DNA of 64,000 nt, from NCBI GenBank assembly GCA_013178155.1, contig JABLXH010000026.1, positions 1-64,000 on the forward strand, given 5' to 3'. Source of the DNA: Armatimonadota bacterium. GTDB lineage: Bacteria > Armatimonadota > Zipacnadia > Zipacnadales > UBA11051. The notes under the pieces were generated by a model that saw only the letters and a program-made list of their open reading frames with translations, was not told the origin of the DNA and ran no database searches. A program made the translations under genes and the position numbers. Of the stretch, positions 27,992 through 37,445 are shown piece by piece (the first letter of the stretch is position 1; each line of letters begins with the position of its first letter).

Positions 27992-29503
27992 ATGCTTGTC
28001 GCATTCCTGCTCCCCATCATTGCGCTTTCGCTCGAGAGCGGTACGGAGGCTGACCCTCTGCAAGCACCCATCGACATCGGAGACCGGCGCGAGTTGTTCG
28101 TGGACCGGCTGCTGATTGAGCGGCTTGACAACGCGGCCCTGAGGCTGCACGAGCCGGTCTCAGGCGGCGTGGTGATCCGCCTGGACAAGCCTTGGGAGGG
28201 ACCCGGGAACTTCCCCATGTCGGTGTTCGAGCACGGTGGCCGTCTGTTGATGTACTACCGCGCAATGAGGGTAGACACCGGGGATCCTCTCGGCGTGCTG
28301 TGCGTGGCCATTAGCGAGGACGGCGGAGAGACGTGGGCCAAACCGGCGCTTGGACTCGTCGAGTGGGGCGGCACGCGGGAGACCAACATCTGTGCCAACG
28401 AGCAGGGCCGACCGCTCATGGTCATCCCCTGGCTGAACACACGGCCTGGGGTGCCGGAAGACCAGCGCATCAAGGCCATCCACAGCGAGCCCCTGAGCGG
28501 CGAGGCACATACCGCCTATCAAGACCCGGCCGGCCCCAAGCGCCTGGTGTTCTGGGTGTCCGCCGACGGCTTCACCTTCCGCAAGCTGGACCCGCAGCCC
28601 GAGATGGTCAGCGACCTGCGCAACTGCTTTGACGGCGGAAACACCCTGTTCTGGAGCGAAGCGGAGCAGCAATATGTCCTGTACTACCGCTGGTATGAGA
28701 GCGAGGGGGGGAGGGGCTGGCGCAGCATGGCGCGCGCAACCTCGAAGGACCTGTTTCACTGGTCCGAGTCGATTCCCATGACCTACGGGGACACTCCCCG
28801 CGAGGAGTTCTACACCAACAACACGACGCCGTACTTCCGCGCCCCACACATCTACATCGCGCCAGCAGCGCGGTTCATGGAGGGGCGGCGGGTCATTACA
28901 GATGAGCAGGCGGCGGCTATCGGTTTGAAGGCCTCGCACGGGAACTTCTATGGCAACGACTGCTCCGACGCAGTCCTGCTCACCAGCCGGGCCGGGTCCA
29001 CGCGGTACGACCGCACCTTCATGGAGACCTTCATACGGCCGGGCCCGGGCGCGGGGAACTGGGTCTCGCGGACCAACTACCCGGTGACTGGCATCCTGCC
29101 CGCGGGGCCGGACCGCATCCAGATGTTTGTGGCCCGCCACTATATGCAGGATAGCTGGCATATCGAGCGTCTGTTGCTGCGGACCGATGGCTTCGTCTCG
29201 ATTACCGCGGCGTGGGCTGGAGGCGAAGCGGTCACCCGGTCGCTGGTCTTCAGGGGAAGCAGGCTGGAGATCAACTACCGCACCGGGGCCGCGGGCAGTG
29301 TGCGTGTGGAGATACAAGACGAGACGGACGCGCCGATCCCGGGTCGCAGCCTCGCTGACTGCAGGGAGATTATCGGCGACGAGATGGACCGAGTGGTGAC
29401 CTGGCAGGACGGCAGCGACCTAAGCGCCCTGGCCGGGAGGGCGGTGTGCCTGCGGTTCGTGCTGAGGGACGCCGACCTGTTCTCCCTGCGCTTCCGCGGC
29501 TAG
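27992..29503 (+). CDS. Secreted five-bladed propeller glycoside-hydrolase-like protein
   Basis: This 503-residue protein has a short signal sequence (MLVAFLLPIIALSLESG) and the block IGDRRELFVDRLLIERLDN, which I associate with secreted GH32/GH43-like propeller proteins from Planctomycetota-like bacteria. AISEDGGETWAKP is an Asp-box-like turn. The propeller is followed from about residue 405 by a C-terminal beta-sandwich (AGSVRVEIQDETDAPIPG to the end). AAGGAG lies upstream of the ATG. The last 292 bp recur downstream at 30991-31282, so this gene has been partly duplicated. The substrate is unknown. Confidence 0.68.
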   Translation: MLVAFLLPIIALSLESGTEADPLQAPIDIGDRRELFVDRLLIERLDNAALRLHEPVSGGVVIRLDKPWEGPGNFPMSVFEHGGRLLMYYRAMRVDTGDPLGVLCVAISEDGGETWAKPALGLVEWGGTRETNICANEQGRPLMVIPWLNTRPGVPEDQRIKAIHSEPLSGEAHTAYQDPAGPKRLVFWVSADGFTFRKLDPQPEMVSDLRNCFDGGNTLFWSEAEQQYVLYYRWYESEGGRGWRSMARATSKDLFHWSESIPMTYGDTPREEFYTNNTTPYFRAPHIYIAPAARFMEGRRVITDEQAAAIGLKASHGNFYGNDCSDAVLLTSRAGSTRYDRTFMETFIRPGPGAGNWVSRTNYPVTGILPAGPDRIQMFVARHYMQDSWHIERLLLRTDGFVSITAAWAGGEAVTRSLVFRGSRLEINYRTGAAGSVRVEIQDETDAPIPGRSLADCREIIGDEMDRVVTWQDGSDLSALAGRAVCLRFVLRDADLFSLRFRG

Positions 29504-29658
29504 GCATGCCCGGCGCCTTGCCCCGGACAGCCCTGGCGTCGCCGGCTCGCTGCTCGCTCGCGGGCGGTCTGCCCTCGCCTCCTGGGCAAAGGCCGAAAAG
29601 GGGGCCGGGGGCGACCTGCCCCGACCTGACACCCCCTCGTGGGCTTTCGGAGGACTAC

Positions 29659-30918
29659 ATGACCAGTCGAACACCTGCTGCCCTGCTGATCGCTGTGGCC
29701 TCGGGCCTGGGTGCAGCCGCGCCCGCGTCGGATGGCCCTGCCCCGGCCTTTGAGAGGCCACAGCCCATCACCCTAGCAAAGCTGAGCGAACGGGAGGTCG
29801 CCGGGGTGTGTGCCGTAGAGGTCTGCGACTACGCTCCCGGCCATTACACGGGGCCGCTGGAGCCCAGCCCCCCGCACGCCGACCTGAACCCGCGGAGAGC
29901 GGTCATGGTTCTGTGGGAGGGCCACGCCCACCGGCTCGTCTTCAGCCACGAAGCCAGCTACTGCCCACTGCTGGAGCTACCCGGCGGGGAGGCGATGTGC
30001 AACCAGTTCTTTGAGGGGAACCTCGGCGAGGCCGAACTCTTCAACAACATGGGACGCAAGGAGAGGAACAGCTTCGTCGATATCCTCGAGGGCGGGCCGC
30101 AGCGCGTCTGGGTGCGCTGGACCTACTTCGCCGTCAACATGCTCGACGACTCGGCACCTCGCCTGCGCGGGTCCGAAGACTACTTTGCGTACCCGAACGG
30201 GCTTGTCCTGCGGCGGATGCGGTACGAGAGCCTGATGCCGGAGGCCGTGATCGGCTACAGCACGCAGCCGGTCGAGCTGTTTGGGGTGGCGCCGGTGGGC
30301 AAGCTCATCCGCGACCTGTTCCCGCGCGATGCCCGGGAGGGCGACTACCTCACCCACACGGCGCTCGATCTCTACAGCGACCGCCGCTACGACATCTTCT
30401 GGGGAGAGGACGGCAGGGTCCGGCGCAGCGGCGACGATGCCACGCTGGCCGCGATCTCTAGTTCGCCAGGCTGTGCTCTGGTCATGCCGTTCCGAGAGCG
30501 CCTGCTGTTCGCGATCCTGGGCCATGCCAGCGGCTTCCCGCCAGGCAGGAACCAGCTGATAGACCATTGCACGCCGGGTGCCGAGGGTGGCTGCGGGTGG
30601 GGCACGGGCCTCTGGGATCACTGGCCAATCGGGTGGCTGAACTCCCAGACTTCGCTGTGGAAGCCCGGCTCCCCCTACTCCTACAGCTTCGGATCCATCG
30701 GCCAGTTCTTTGTCCCGGAGGGGAAGCGTATCCGGTCCTTTGCGGAGGACTATCCGCGGTACTGCCAGGACATGGAACTCAATCGCTGGACAGCTGATCG
30801 GGTCTTCTACGTCCTGCTGGGCGCGGCCCAGGACTGGGACGAGATCCGCCGAATTGGTCGCGCCTGGTTGGGCAAGGGAGCGAAGTGCGCCGAACCGGAC
30901 AGCATCGCCGACCTCTAG
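29659..30918 (+). CDS. Secreted protein of unknown family
   Basis: The ATG at 29659 has GGAGG 5 nt upstream and opens a signal peptide (MTSRTPAALLIAVASGLGAAAPAS); the track start is 71 codons earlier and overlaps intergenic sequence. The mature part (about 395 residues) is rich in aromatic and acidic residues (VWVRWTYFAVNMLDDSAPRL, GCGWGTGLWDHWPIGWLNSQ) and lacks motifs I can name. It resembles proteins of unknown function found next to glycosidases. It lies between the full propeller gene and a 3' copy of that gene, so both were probably part of one duplicated unit. Confidence 0.6.
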   Translation: MTSRTPAALLIAVASGLGAAAPASDGPAPAFERPQPITLAKLSEREVAGVCAVEVCDYAPGHYTGPLEPSPPHADLNPRRAVMVLWEGHAHRLVFSHEASYCPLLELPGGEAMCNQFFEGNLGEAELFNNMGRKERNSFVDILEGGPQRVWVRWTYFAVNMLDDSAPRLRGSEDYFAYPNGLVLRRMRYESLMPEAVIGYSTQPVELFGVAPVGKLIRDLFPRDAREGDYLTHTALDLYSDRRYDIFWGEDGRVRRSGDDATLAAISSSPGCALVMPFRERLLFAILGHASGFPPGRNQLIDHCTPGAEGGCGWGTGLWDHWPIGWLNSQTSLWKPGSPYSYSFGSIGQFFVPEGKRIRSFAEDYPRYCQDMELNRWTADRVFYVLLGAAQDWDEIRRIGRAWLGKGAKCAEPDSIADL

Positions 30919-30961
30919 CCAGCGACGGCGCACGAGGCAGGATCATGCACCGTGCTCCCGC

Positions 30962-31282
30962 GCTGCGTGAGGCTTCCGACCCATCGCGCTGTGGGCTGGA
31001 GGCGAAGCGGTCACCCGCTCACTGGTCTTCAGCGGAAGCAGGCTGGAGATCAACCACCACACCGGGGCGGCTGGCAGTGTACGTGTGGAGCTCCAGGACG
31101 AGACGGGGGCGCCGATTCCCGGTCGCAGTCTCGCCGGCCGCGAGGAGATCATGGGCGACGGGATCGATCGTGTGGTGAGCTGGCGGGACGGGAGCGACGT
31201 CAGCGCCCTGGCGGGCAGAGCGGTACGCCTGCGGTTCGTGCTGCGAGAGCCGGACCTCTTCTCCATGCGCTTCGGCGACTGA
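30962..31282 (+). pseudogene. 3' remnant of a duplicated propeller gene
   Basis: Positions 30991-31282 align without gaps to 29212-29503, the end of the propeller gene, at an offset of 1779 bp. The encoded peptides match closely, for example QDETDAPIPGRSLA against QDETGAPIPGRSLA, and both end in LFSxRF followed by a stop. Weak similarity extends back to about 30962. No start or upstream body remains. It is the stump of a second, diverged copy. Confidence 0.9.
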
Positions 31283-31457
31283 ACGCGAGTGGAGCTTCGA
31301 ACTGGCTTCGTCGCCGCGGGGAGTCGTTGCGGAGATATCCCCGGCGCCGTCCGGGGCCGCTCCTGGAACCGAACGCGCCTTCTGCTCTCGCTGGTCCCAG
31401 GCGCAGTCGGCCCAGGAGGGCCCAGGAGTAAGCCCGATAACCATTCAGGAGAACCCC

Positions 31458-32560
31458 ATGCACCCAACCGAAAAGAAGCGAGACTGGTGGGCTTTCTGGA
31501 TCTGGGGCCTGGACTACACACCGAGAACAACGTTCATCTCCTGGCGCGTCGGGAGTTCGTATTGAGCGCCATCCAGGGGAACGCCGTACTCCGCATCACG
31601 GCGAACAGCCGCTACCGGCTCTGTCTGAATGGTGTTGAGGTTGGGCGCGGCCCCAGTCCGTCGTACCCCCGCTGGCAGTACTATTCCCGGGGCTGCACCT
31701 ATGGCGGCCCCAAGGAAGTCGCCGATCCGTTCGCACTCTGTCACGATGATGACACGTGCGCGGTTGTGACGCCGCTGAACCCCCAGGATGGCACGGTCCT
31801 GACCCCGGATTTTGGGCGCAACCTGGTCGGCTTCTTTGAGCTGGACATCGCGGATTGTGCGGGCGGCGTACTTGACATCGCCTATGGGGAATCGCTGAAC
31901 GTGACAGACGTGGACCGCGTGGAGCTGCGCTCGGGAAGGCAGGTGTACTCCCCCTTTGAGCGGCGTGCCGGTCGCTATCTGGTCCTGACTTTCCGCGACC
32001 TGGGCGGGCCGGTCCGAATCCGCCACGTGCGCTGCCTGCGGCAGTCCTATCCGGTAGAGCCTCGCGGCGAGTTCCTGTGTAGCGACCAGCGCCTCAACCA
32101 GATCTGGGAGGCTGGCCGCTACACGGTGCAGATGTGCATGGAGGACCACTAAGAGGACTGTCCCTGGCGGGAGCAGACACTGTACACGGGTGATTTGGCC
32201 GTGTCGGCCCCGCTATCGTAGTTTGCGTTCGGCACCGAGAACCTTGCCCGCAAGTGTCTGCGCCAGATGACGCGACTACAGGGATGCAGACGGCCTGGTT
32301 CCCATCCCGGGGCCCGCGCCGTGCAGCCTGTTCTATTCCCCGGAATATCCAGCTTTCTGGGTTCACGCCATCTGGGCGCACTGGCAACACTGGGGCGACG
32401 AGGCGCTGCAGCGCGAGCTGTTTCCCAATCTCGAGCTGCCTGGCGTGGCGTGGAAACCGAACCGCCGCCGACGGGCTGTTTCACCCGCTTGAAGGCGAAA
32501 GCCGCGGACGTGGACGCGGCACTTGTCCTCCTCTGGCCCGTCCGCCGACCGGGTCGGTGT
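31458..32560 (+). pseudogene. Broken GH78-like alpha-L-rhamnosidase
   Basis: The reading begins MHPTEKKRDWWAFWIWGLDY with a GGAGAA site and shifts frame near 31545 into LLARREFVLS. It continues through the beta-domains (ITANSRYRLCLNGVEVGRGP) to LNQIWEAGRYTVQMCMEDH, where TAA stops it at 32150-32152. Beyond the stop the same frame reads EDCPWREQTLYTGD, the signature entry of the GH78 (alpha/alpha)6 barrel, where the general acid lies. TAG follows at 32219-32221, and another frame carries FWVHAIWAHWQHWGDEALQREL before the sequence dissolves. An intact enzyme would release terminal rhamnose from glycans. About half the barrel is missing. Confidence 0.83.
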
Positions 32561-33229
32561 GGACTGCCGGAAGACCGTTGCCTCTGCGCGATGAGGCTGC
32601 TGCGCTTCAAGAAGTTGCCCCACTTCTGAGCCCTTGGGAAACGGAGCACGGCCTTGTTCGCCTGGGTCTCGACGCCAGCGTCACGCCGCACGTGGTGCGT
32701 GTGGTCACGCTCTCGACTGGCGCTCCCCCGCAGAGCGGTGTCCTGCCCGAAGCTGCCATCATACCGTGAGGCCCTGGCCACTGACCCTTCTGGTGGCCGA
32801 GATCGCATCGGGCGCGGCGGTCCCTGCCGTTGGGTTGGGCGCCGCCTTATGGTCGCAAGGCCTGGACGGGACCACGCCAGTGCTGCCCAACAACCACCGG
32901 AGTATCTTATAATCTTTGATACAACACCCCCCAGTCCGGACCTTGAAGCTCCATTGGCGGTTGTGTAACTTCCCCTGGTCAGCCATGAGGGCTGCCAGGA
33001 CGCTGCCTGCCGGTTCCGCTGCGGCCTTTGGTCCCTGCGCTCTGCCGGCAGCTCTCGACTGACGGCTGGACCACCAGTTGTGCCAGTAGCTGTGCGAAAT
33101 CGCGGGGACAGTGCCGGGCGTGCCACAGAGGGTTCTGGCCGGCAGGCTTGAGCACAGATCGGGGGCGTACCCCGAGACCGGAGGAGGGAGGGCCCGGGGG
33201 AACTGGCGCGGGGATCGTGGTCGGGGGCA
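32561..33229. other. Degraded stretch between two pseudogenes
   Basis: No continuous gene can be read. The plus strand up to about 32760 may hold further scraps of the rhamnosidase. The long minus-strand ORF of 384 residues across this stretch has proline- and arginine-rich, low-complexity translation and is judged mostly a shadow. An AT-rich pocket at 32900-32925 contains TATAAT without a convincing -35 box on either strand. Confidence 0.4.
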
Positions 33230-34186
33230 TCCTGCTCCGCGAACCGGGAGATCCGCAGTCTGTCGCGGGCCGCGGGGGAGAGAGTGGCGACAGGCGGGGC
33301 CATTGGGAGGAAGTCCCCGGCCTGGGCATCGTAGATCAGCGCCGGAACCTGCAGACTGTGGCCGTCCTGCCCGGTCAGCTCCTCCCAGTCCGACCGCGTT
33401 CTCGCCGTGGCCTCGGGCTACTGCTCGTCGGCCCGGGATGCAACCACTCCCGTGGAGAAGAGGTTGTGATCGGACCGAAGGGTCGCGTAGCTTGCGCGGA
33501 TAGTGTGCAGGCCGGCGCCGCAGGCGGCAGATAGATTGCTGAAGATGACCACGCCCGGGGATTCGCTGACCCCCGATTCCGCCCTGGGCGTTGCGGCAGA
33601 GGTGTTGGAGACTGCAGTGCCGTTCTGCATCTCGTGGAACCAGATGCAGTAACGCCCGTTGTCATGGGCAATGCAGTTCTCGACCCTGCTCCCATCCTGA
33701 CGGCAGGAAAGGACGCCGTCGAGCTGGTTGTCGCGGAGAACGCAGCGGTCCACGAGGCCGCCCGGCGATTCGGCGAACTCCATGGCTTGCTCGGAAGTGT
33801 CGCACACCTGGAGTCCTATCATCCTGACGTGGGGTCGGCGGACGACGACTCGGCAGCGTTCGATGGTACGTTTGCCCGGCTCACCGGTGTCGTCGCCCCG
33901 GAGGATAGCACCGCCGATGGGATCAGCCCGGAACACCGCGGGCTGGGTCGCATCCGGGTATCCGCCGACGCTGAGCACCTCGTGATAGATGCCAGGCGCG
34001 ATGATCACCTCGTCGCCCGGCCCGGCGGCCTGACCGGCATGGATGAGGGTCTTCCGCGGATGCTCGCGGGTGCCTGGGGCCACGTCGTCTCCCTCTGCGC
34101 TATTGACGTGGTAGGTAGCGGCAGACGCCGGCAGACAGAAAGCGGCAATGATGGCCAGCCAAAGGCAATTAGCGAAAGCCCTCTGG
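33230..34186 (-). pseudogene. Broken secreted right-handed beta-helix protein
   Basis: The frame contains a hydrophobic leader (LWLAIIAAFCLPASAA) and then typical pectate-lyase-like or DUF1565 features: TYHVNSAEGDDVAPGTREHP, GDEVIIAPGIYHEVLSVGGY, repeated rungs such as IGLQVCDTSEQAMEF and VENCIAHDNGRYCIWFHEMQ, and LRSDHNLFSTG. TAG at 33418-33420 interrupts it; the same frame then continues with SDWEELTGQDGHSLQVPALI, as expected in the family, before it loses sense near 33300. No start codon precedes the leader peptide, and opposing coding sequence begins by about 34230, so the 5' end seems cut away by rearrangement. Confidence 0.72.
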
Positions 34187-34229
34187 GGAGGGGGAGTCTG
34201 CCTGGTCCGCACAGTCCGCCTGCGGGCTG

Positions 34230-37170
34230 TTGGCGGCCCGTTGGCAGCTTCCTGCCGGGCTGGCGGTGACGTGCGAGATTGGCGGGGGAGCGTACTGCGG
34301 CCAAGAGCAACCGCTGGGCCGGGCACGACCGTGGCTGGACAAAAGCGCTGTCATGCTGGACACCAAGTTCCACCTCGCCTGGCTTCCAAGCCACGATGCC
34401 GACTTCCGGAAGTTCTGGAAGCGCGTTGTGTCCGAGTGGGGATGGTCCCGGGGTCCGGTGACGGGTATCAAGCTGTGGAACGAGCCCTGGAACGGGCTCT
34501 CGATTGCCGGCTGGGGCGCCGACGACCTGCGTTATCGGGAAATGTTCCTGGTTCTGTGTGAGGCCGCCCGGGAGGCCTGCCGAGAGGCCGGCACTGAGGT
34601 GCTCATCGGCGATTGCGACCCCTCTTCCAATAGCTTCGACAAGCTGTTCGGGGATGCCGAGGACACCTTCCTGCTCTACCTGGACTTGTGCTCCATCCAT
34701 TACCATGGCATGGCGTGTCCCAGCACGTACAAGCCCTGGGTCAACCGCAAGGGGCCCCATGGTCGGGTACGCATCTGAGACACGTAGAGCTGGGTCGCCA
34801 ACTGCGATGACCGGGTAACCACCGTCACCGCCACGAACCTGTCCACGGGCCACGATCGCGCCGTGGGGGCGTATCACAGGGCCATCGCCACCGGAGGGCA
34901 CCACTGGCAGACCTTCGATTGCTTTGACGACTAGGGGCAGGTCCAGCGGAGGAACATGGTGCAGTGCTGGTCGGTCGCCGCGGCGGTGGGGGCGGTGAAT
35001 CACTTCATCGGAGAGCGCAGATTCCGGGAGCTGCTGTTTGGGAACGGGCTGCCGTGGGTGATGGTCCTTGACGGCCTTACGGGACCGGGTGGCCGTCCCA
35101 ACCCGGAGGACGGCACCGTGGTTGTTGTCGGGGACATCAGGGAGGCGTTTGGGGCGGACAACGTGCTTTTCCGCACCGCACGGGGCCTCAAGGAGTGGGC
35201 GCATGAGGCGGAGCTGGCGGCCCAGCTCCTGGCCCTGCCACCGGACGCGCCGGAGAACGAACGCGTGAAGCTCAGGGCTCTGACTGCCCGTGATGAGCCT
35301 CTGTCCGGCGCGAGCCTCGTCCTCCGGGCGGACGACGCCTACGCGCTGTTTGACTTCTGGGGCAATCCCGTGGAGTCGGGGCCGGAGGGGATAGTGGTGC
35401 CTCTAGACCGCCGCGGGCTCTTTCTGCGCGGCAACGGACGGCCGGGGAGCTTCGCCCGACTTCTGGCCGCTATCAGGACGGCGGGAATTGAGGGTATCGA
35501 GCCCCTGGCCAAGGCGTGCCTGGACCTGACCGCTCCCATCAGCACCCGCCCTCCTCTCCGGCTGCGGCTCACCAACGTCCTGAACCGTCCCATCCGGGGG
35601 CTGCTGCGGGTGACTCCTGGGGGACCTGACTCTGGAGCGGCCCGTCCGTTACGTCAGCTTCCAGCGCCACCAGACGCGGGAGCTCGTCTTTCGGGTCATC
35701 GGCGGCAAGCCCGACGCCAGCAACGCCTATCCGCTCAGCCTGGAGTTTGATGCGGGAGTGGATGGCCGGTCCACCCATCGGGAGGATCTGCACGTCAACT
35801 GCCACGCGCGGCGCACGGTGAGAGTGGACAGCCATCTTGGCGACTGGGAGGGCGTGCTGCCGCACAGCATCACCAGCGAGGGCGTGCAGAGGGTCACACT
35901 GAAGGAGTTTGCCTGGCAGCCCTTCAAGTCCTTCGACCAACCTGTGAGAAAGGGAGCGGCCACCGGCTTCCTGGCGTATGACGATCGGCATTTCCACTTC
36001 GCCGCCAAGGTTGCGGGTTCGACGCCGGATGAGGGGATGCTGCGCTTCGAGGCCCGCGACAAGGAGGAGTTCTTCTACCCGGACAAGTGTTACAAGCGGC
36101 AACCGGTGAGCGGCTCTCCGAGCGAGAGCTTCTCCGTGCGCTGGAGCGGCTTTGTGGTGCCAGAGCAGACGGGGCGGCGCACTCTCATCACGCTGAGCGT
36201 CGACGGGGTGAGATTGTGGGTGGCCGGTTAGAAGCTGATAGACAACTGGACCGTGCACGGCCCCGCGGAGGACGCCGGTGCAGTCCAACTTGAAGCCGGC
36301 AGGGCCTACTCGATTCGGCTGGAGTTCATTCAGAGCGGCGGAGGCGCGTGCATCTGCCTGTTCTGGGAGGCCCCGGGCCAGACGAGGGAGGTCGTGCCGG
36401 CGGGTTGCCTGCGACGGGCGCAAGCAGACGGGGCGGGTCTGCGGGGGGTACTTCCTCGGCACCGACCTCACCGGACGGTCAGCGGAGCGCGTGGACCAGC
36501 AGATAGGCTTTGATCCCTTCTCCCCGGAGCTGCTCAGGAAGGTTCTCCTGCCGGAGTCCTGGGAGATCCTCAAGGATCTCACCTGGCCGGCGGGGGTCCG
36601 TCACTACACGTACCGAAAGGACCCGGAGCTGCCCAGCGGCAACTCCCCGTACCATGATAACGTGCAACTCGCCTTCAACGTACTGCCGCCCGCGCGCAAG
36701 GACTGGTACGCGTGCCCGCCCGGCACCATGCCCGGATATGCCAGCATCGACGGCACCGAGTATGAGTACGCGCTCAATCCTTTGGTCCCACGTTACGGGG
36801 CGGCACTGAGATCTGGCGCCTTCAGTACGCTGGTATGCCCCACAAGCACCGCTGTCCCCACTCGCCCAAGTCGCCGCTGGACGGCCCGGTCTGGGACGGC
36901 AAGCTGGTCATCCGCCGCGACGCCCTTACGCGCTTTGTGGAGGCTACCCTTCCCCGGAAGGAGATCCGAGGGGTGCGCCGGGCCATCGAGGAGCGCCGGC
37001 CCATCAGGTTCTCTTTCCGCGTCAACGACAATGCCGGGCTGAGCTGCCTGGAGTGCTCCCGCGGGCGCTCCGTTGCCGGACGCAATTGCCTGGGGTCCTT
37101 CGCCGCGGACTGGGTCGAACACTGGGATAATGTGCTGGAGTCTGGCGTTCAAGCTGCGACGTCGCAATGA
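34230..37170 (+). pseudogene. Broken large glycosidase with PA14 domain
   Basis: Joined frames give a TIM-barrel (FRKFWKRVVSEWGWSRG, IKLWNEPWNGLS with the NEP acid/base motif of clan GH-A, DLCSIHYHGM), long beta-domains (RGLKEWAHEAELAAQLLAL, LTNVLNRPIRGLLRVT, VDSHLGDWEGVLP) and a PA14-like module (ESFSVRWSGFVVPEQTGRRT, YSIRLEFIQSGGGACICLFW). The end is FAADWVEHWDNVLESGVQ. Lesions include TGA at 34776-34778, TAG near 34785, TAG near 34934, frameshifts near 35610, 36420 and 36800, and TAG near 36230. It would be a GH39/GH5-like secreted enzyme; the N-terminus is missing. Confidence 0.78.
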
Positions 37171-37445
37171 GCAGAGGTCCCAGACAGCTGGTCTCGCCCT
37201 CTCTGGCAACGTCGCATCGCCATCTGACGCCGTGGCAACCTGTTCACAGGAGTCCAGGACGCCAATGCCGCCAGCTCAGTCGGCCTCCTTTACAACGCTC
37301 ACACCGAGTCCGCCATACGCACAAGTCAGGCCCAGCGGTGGGCGCTTTCGAAGGGCCAGGAGCGCAGGTCGCTTCTGTCGTGCAGCTGCGCCCGGGGCAA
37401 CAAACCGGGCCGGTCTCCCCACTGCCGGGGAGGTCATCAGTCCGA
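37171..37445. other. Short unassigned stretch
   Basis: About 275 bp between two pseudogenes. One plus-strand frame reads NLFTGVQDANAASSVGLLYN, which looks coding, but nothing joins it to either neighbour and I cannot identify it. Nothing else is seen. Confidence 0.3.

Noticed and set aside
32900-32925. AT-rich pocket with TATAAT as a promoter
   Set aside because: No -35 element at proper spacing on either strand, and no gene start follows.
32149-33303. 384-residue minus-strand ORF
   Set aside because: Translation is Arg/Pro/Ser-rich with no domain. Only its first part extends the beta-helix pseudogene; the rest overlaps rhamnosidase remnants on the other strand.
8668-37170. Alternative genetic code or stop-codon readthrough in the broken genes
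   Set aside because: Lesions include TAG, TGA, TAA and frameshifts, and intact genes end normally with TGA and TAG, so recoding does not explain the pattern.
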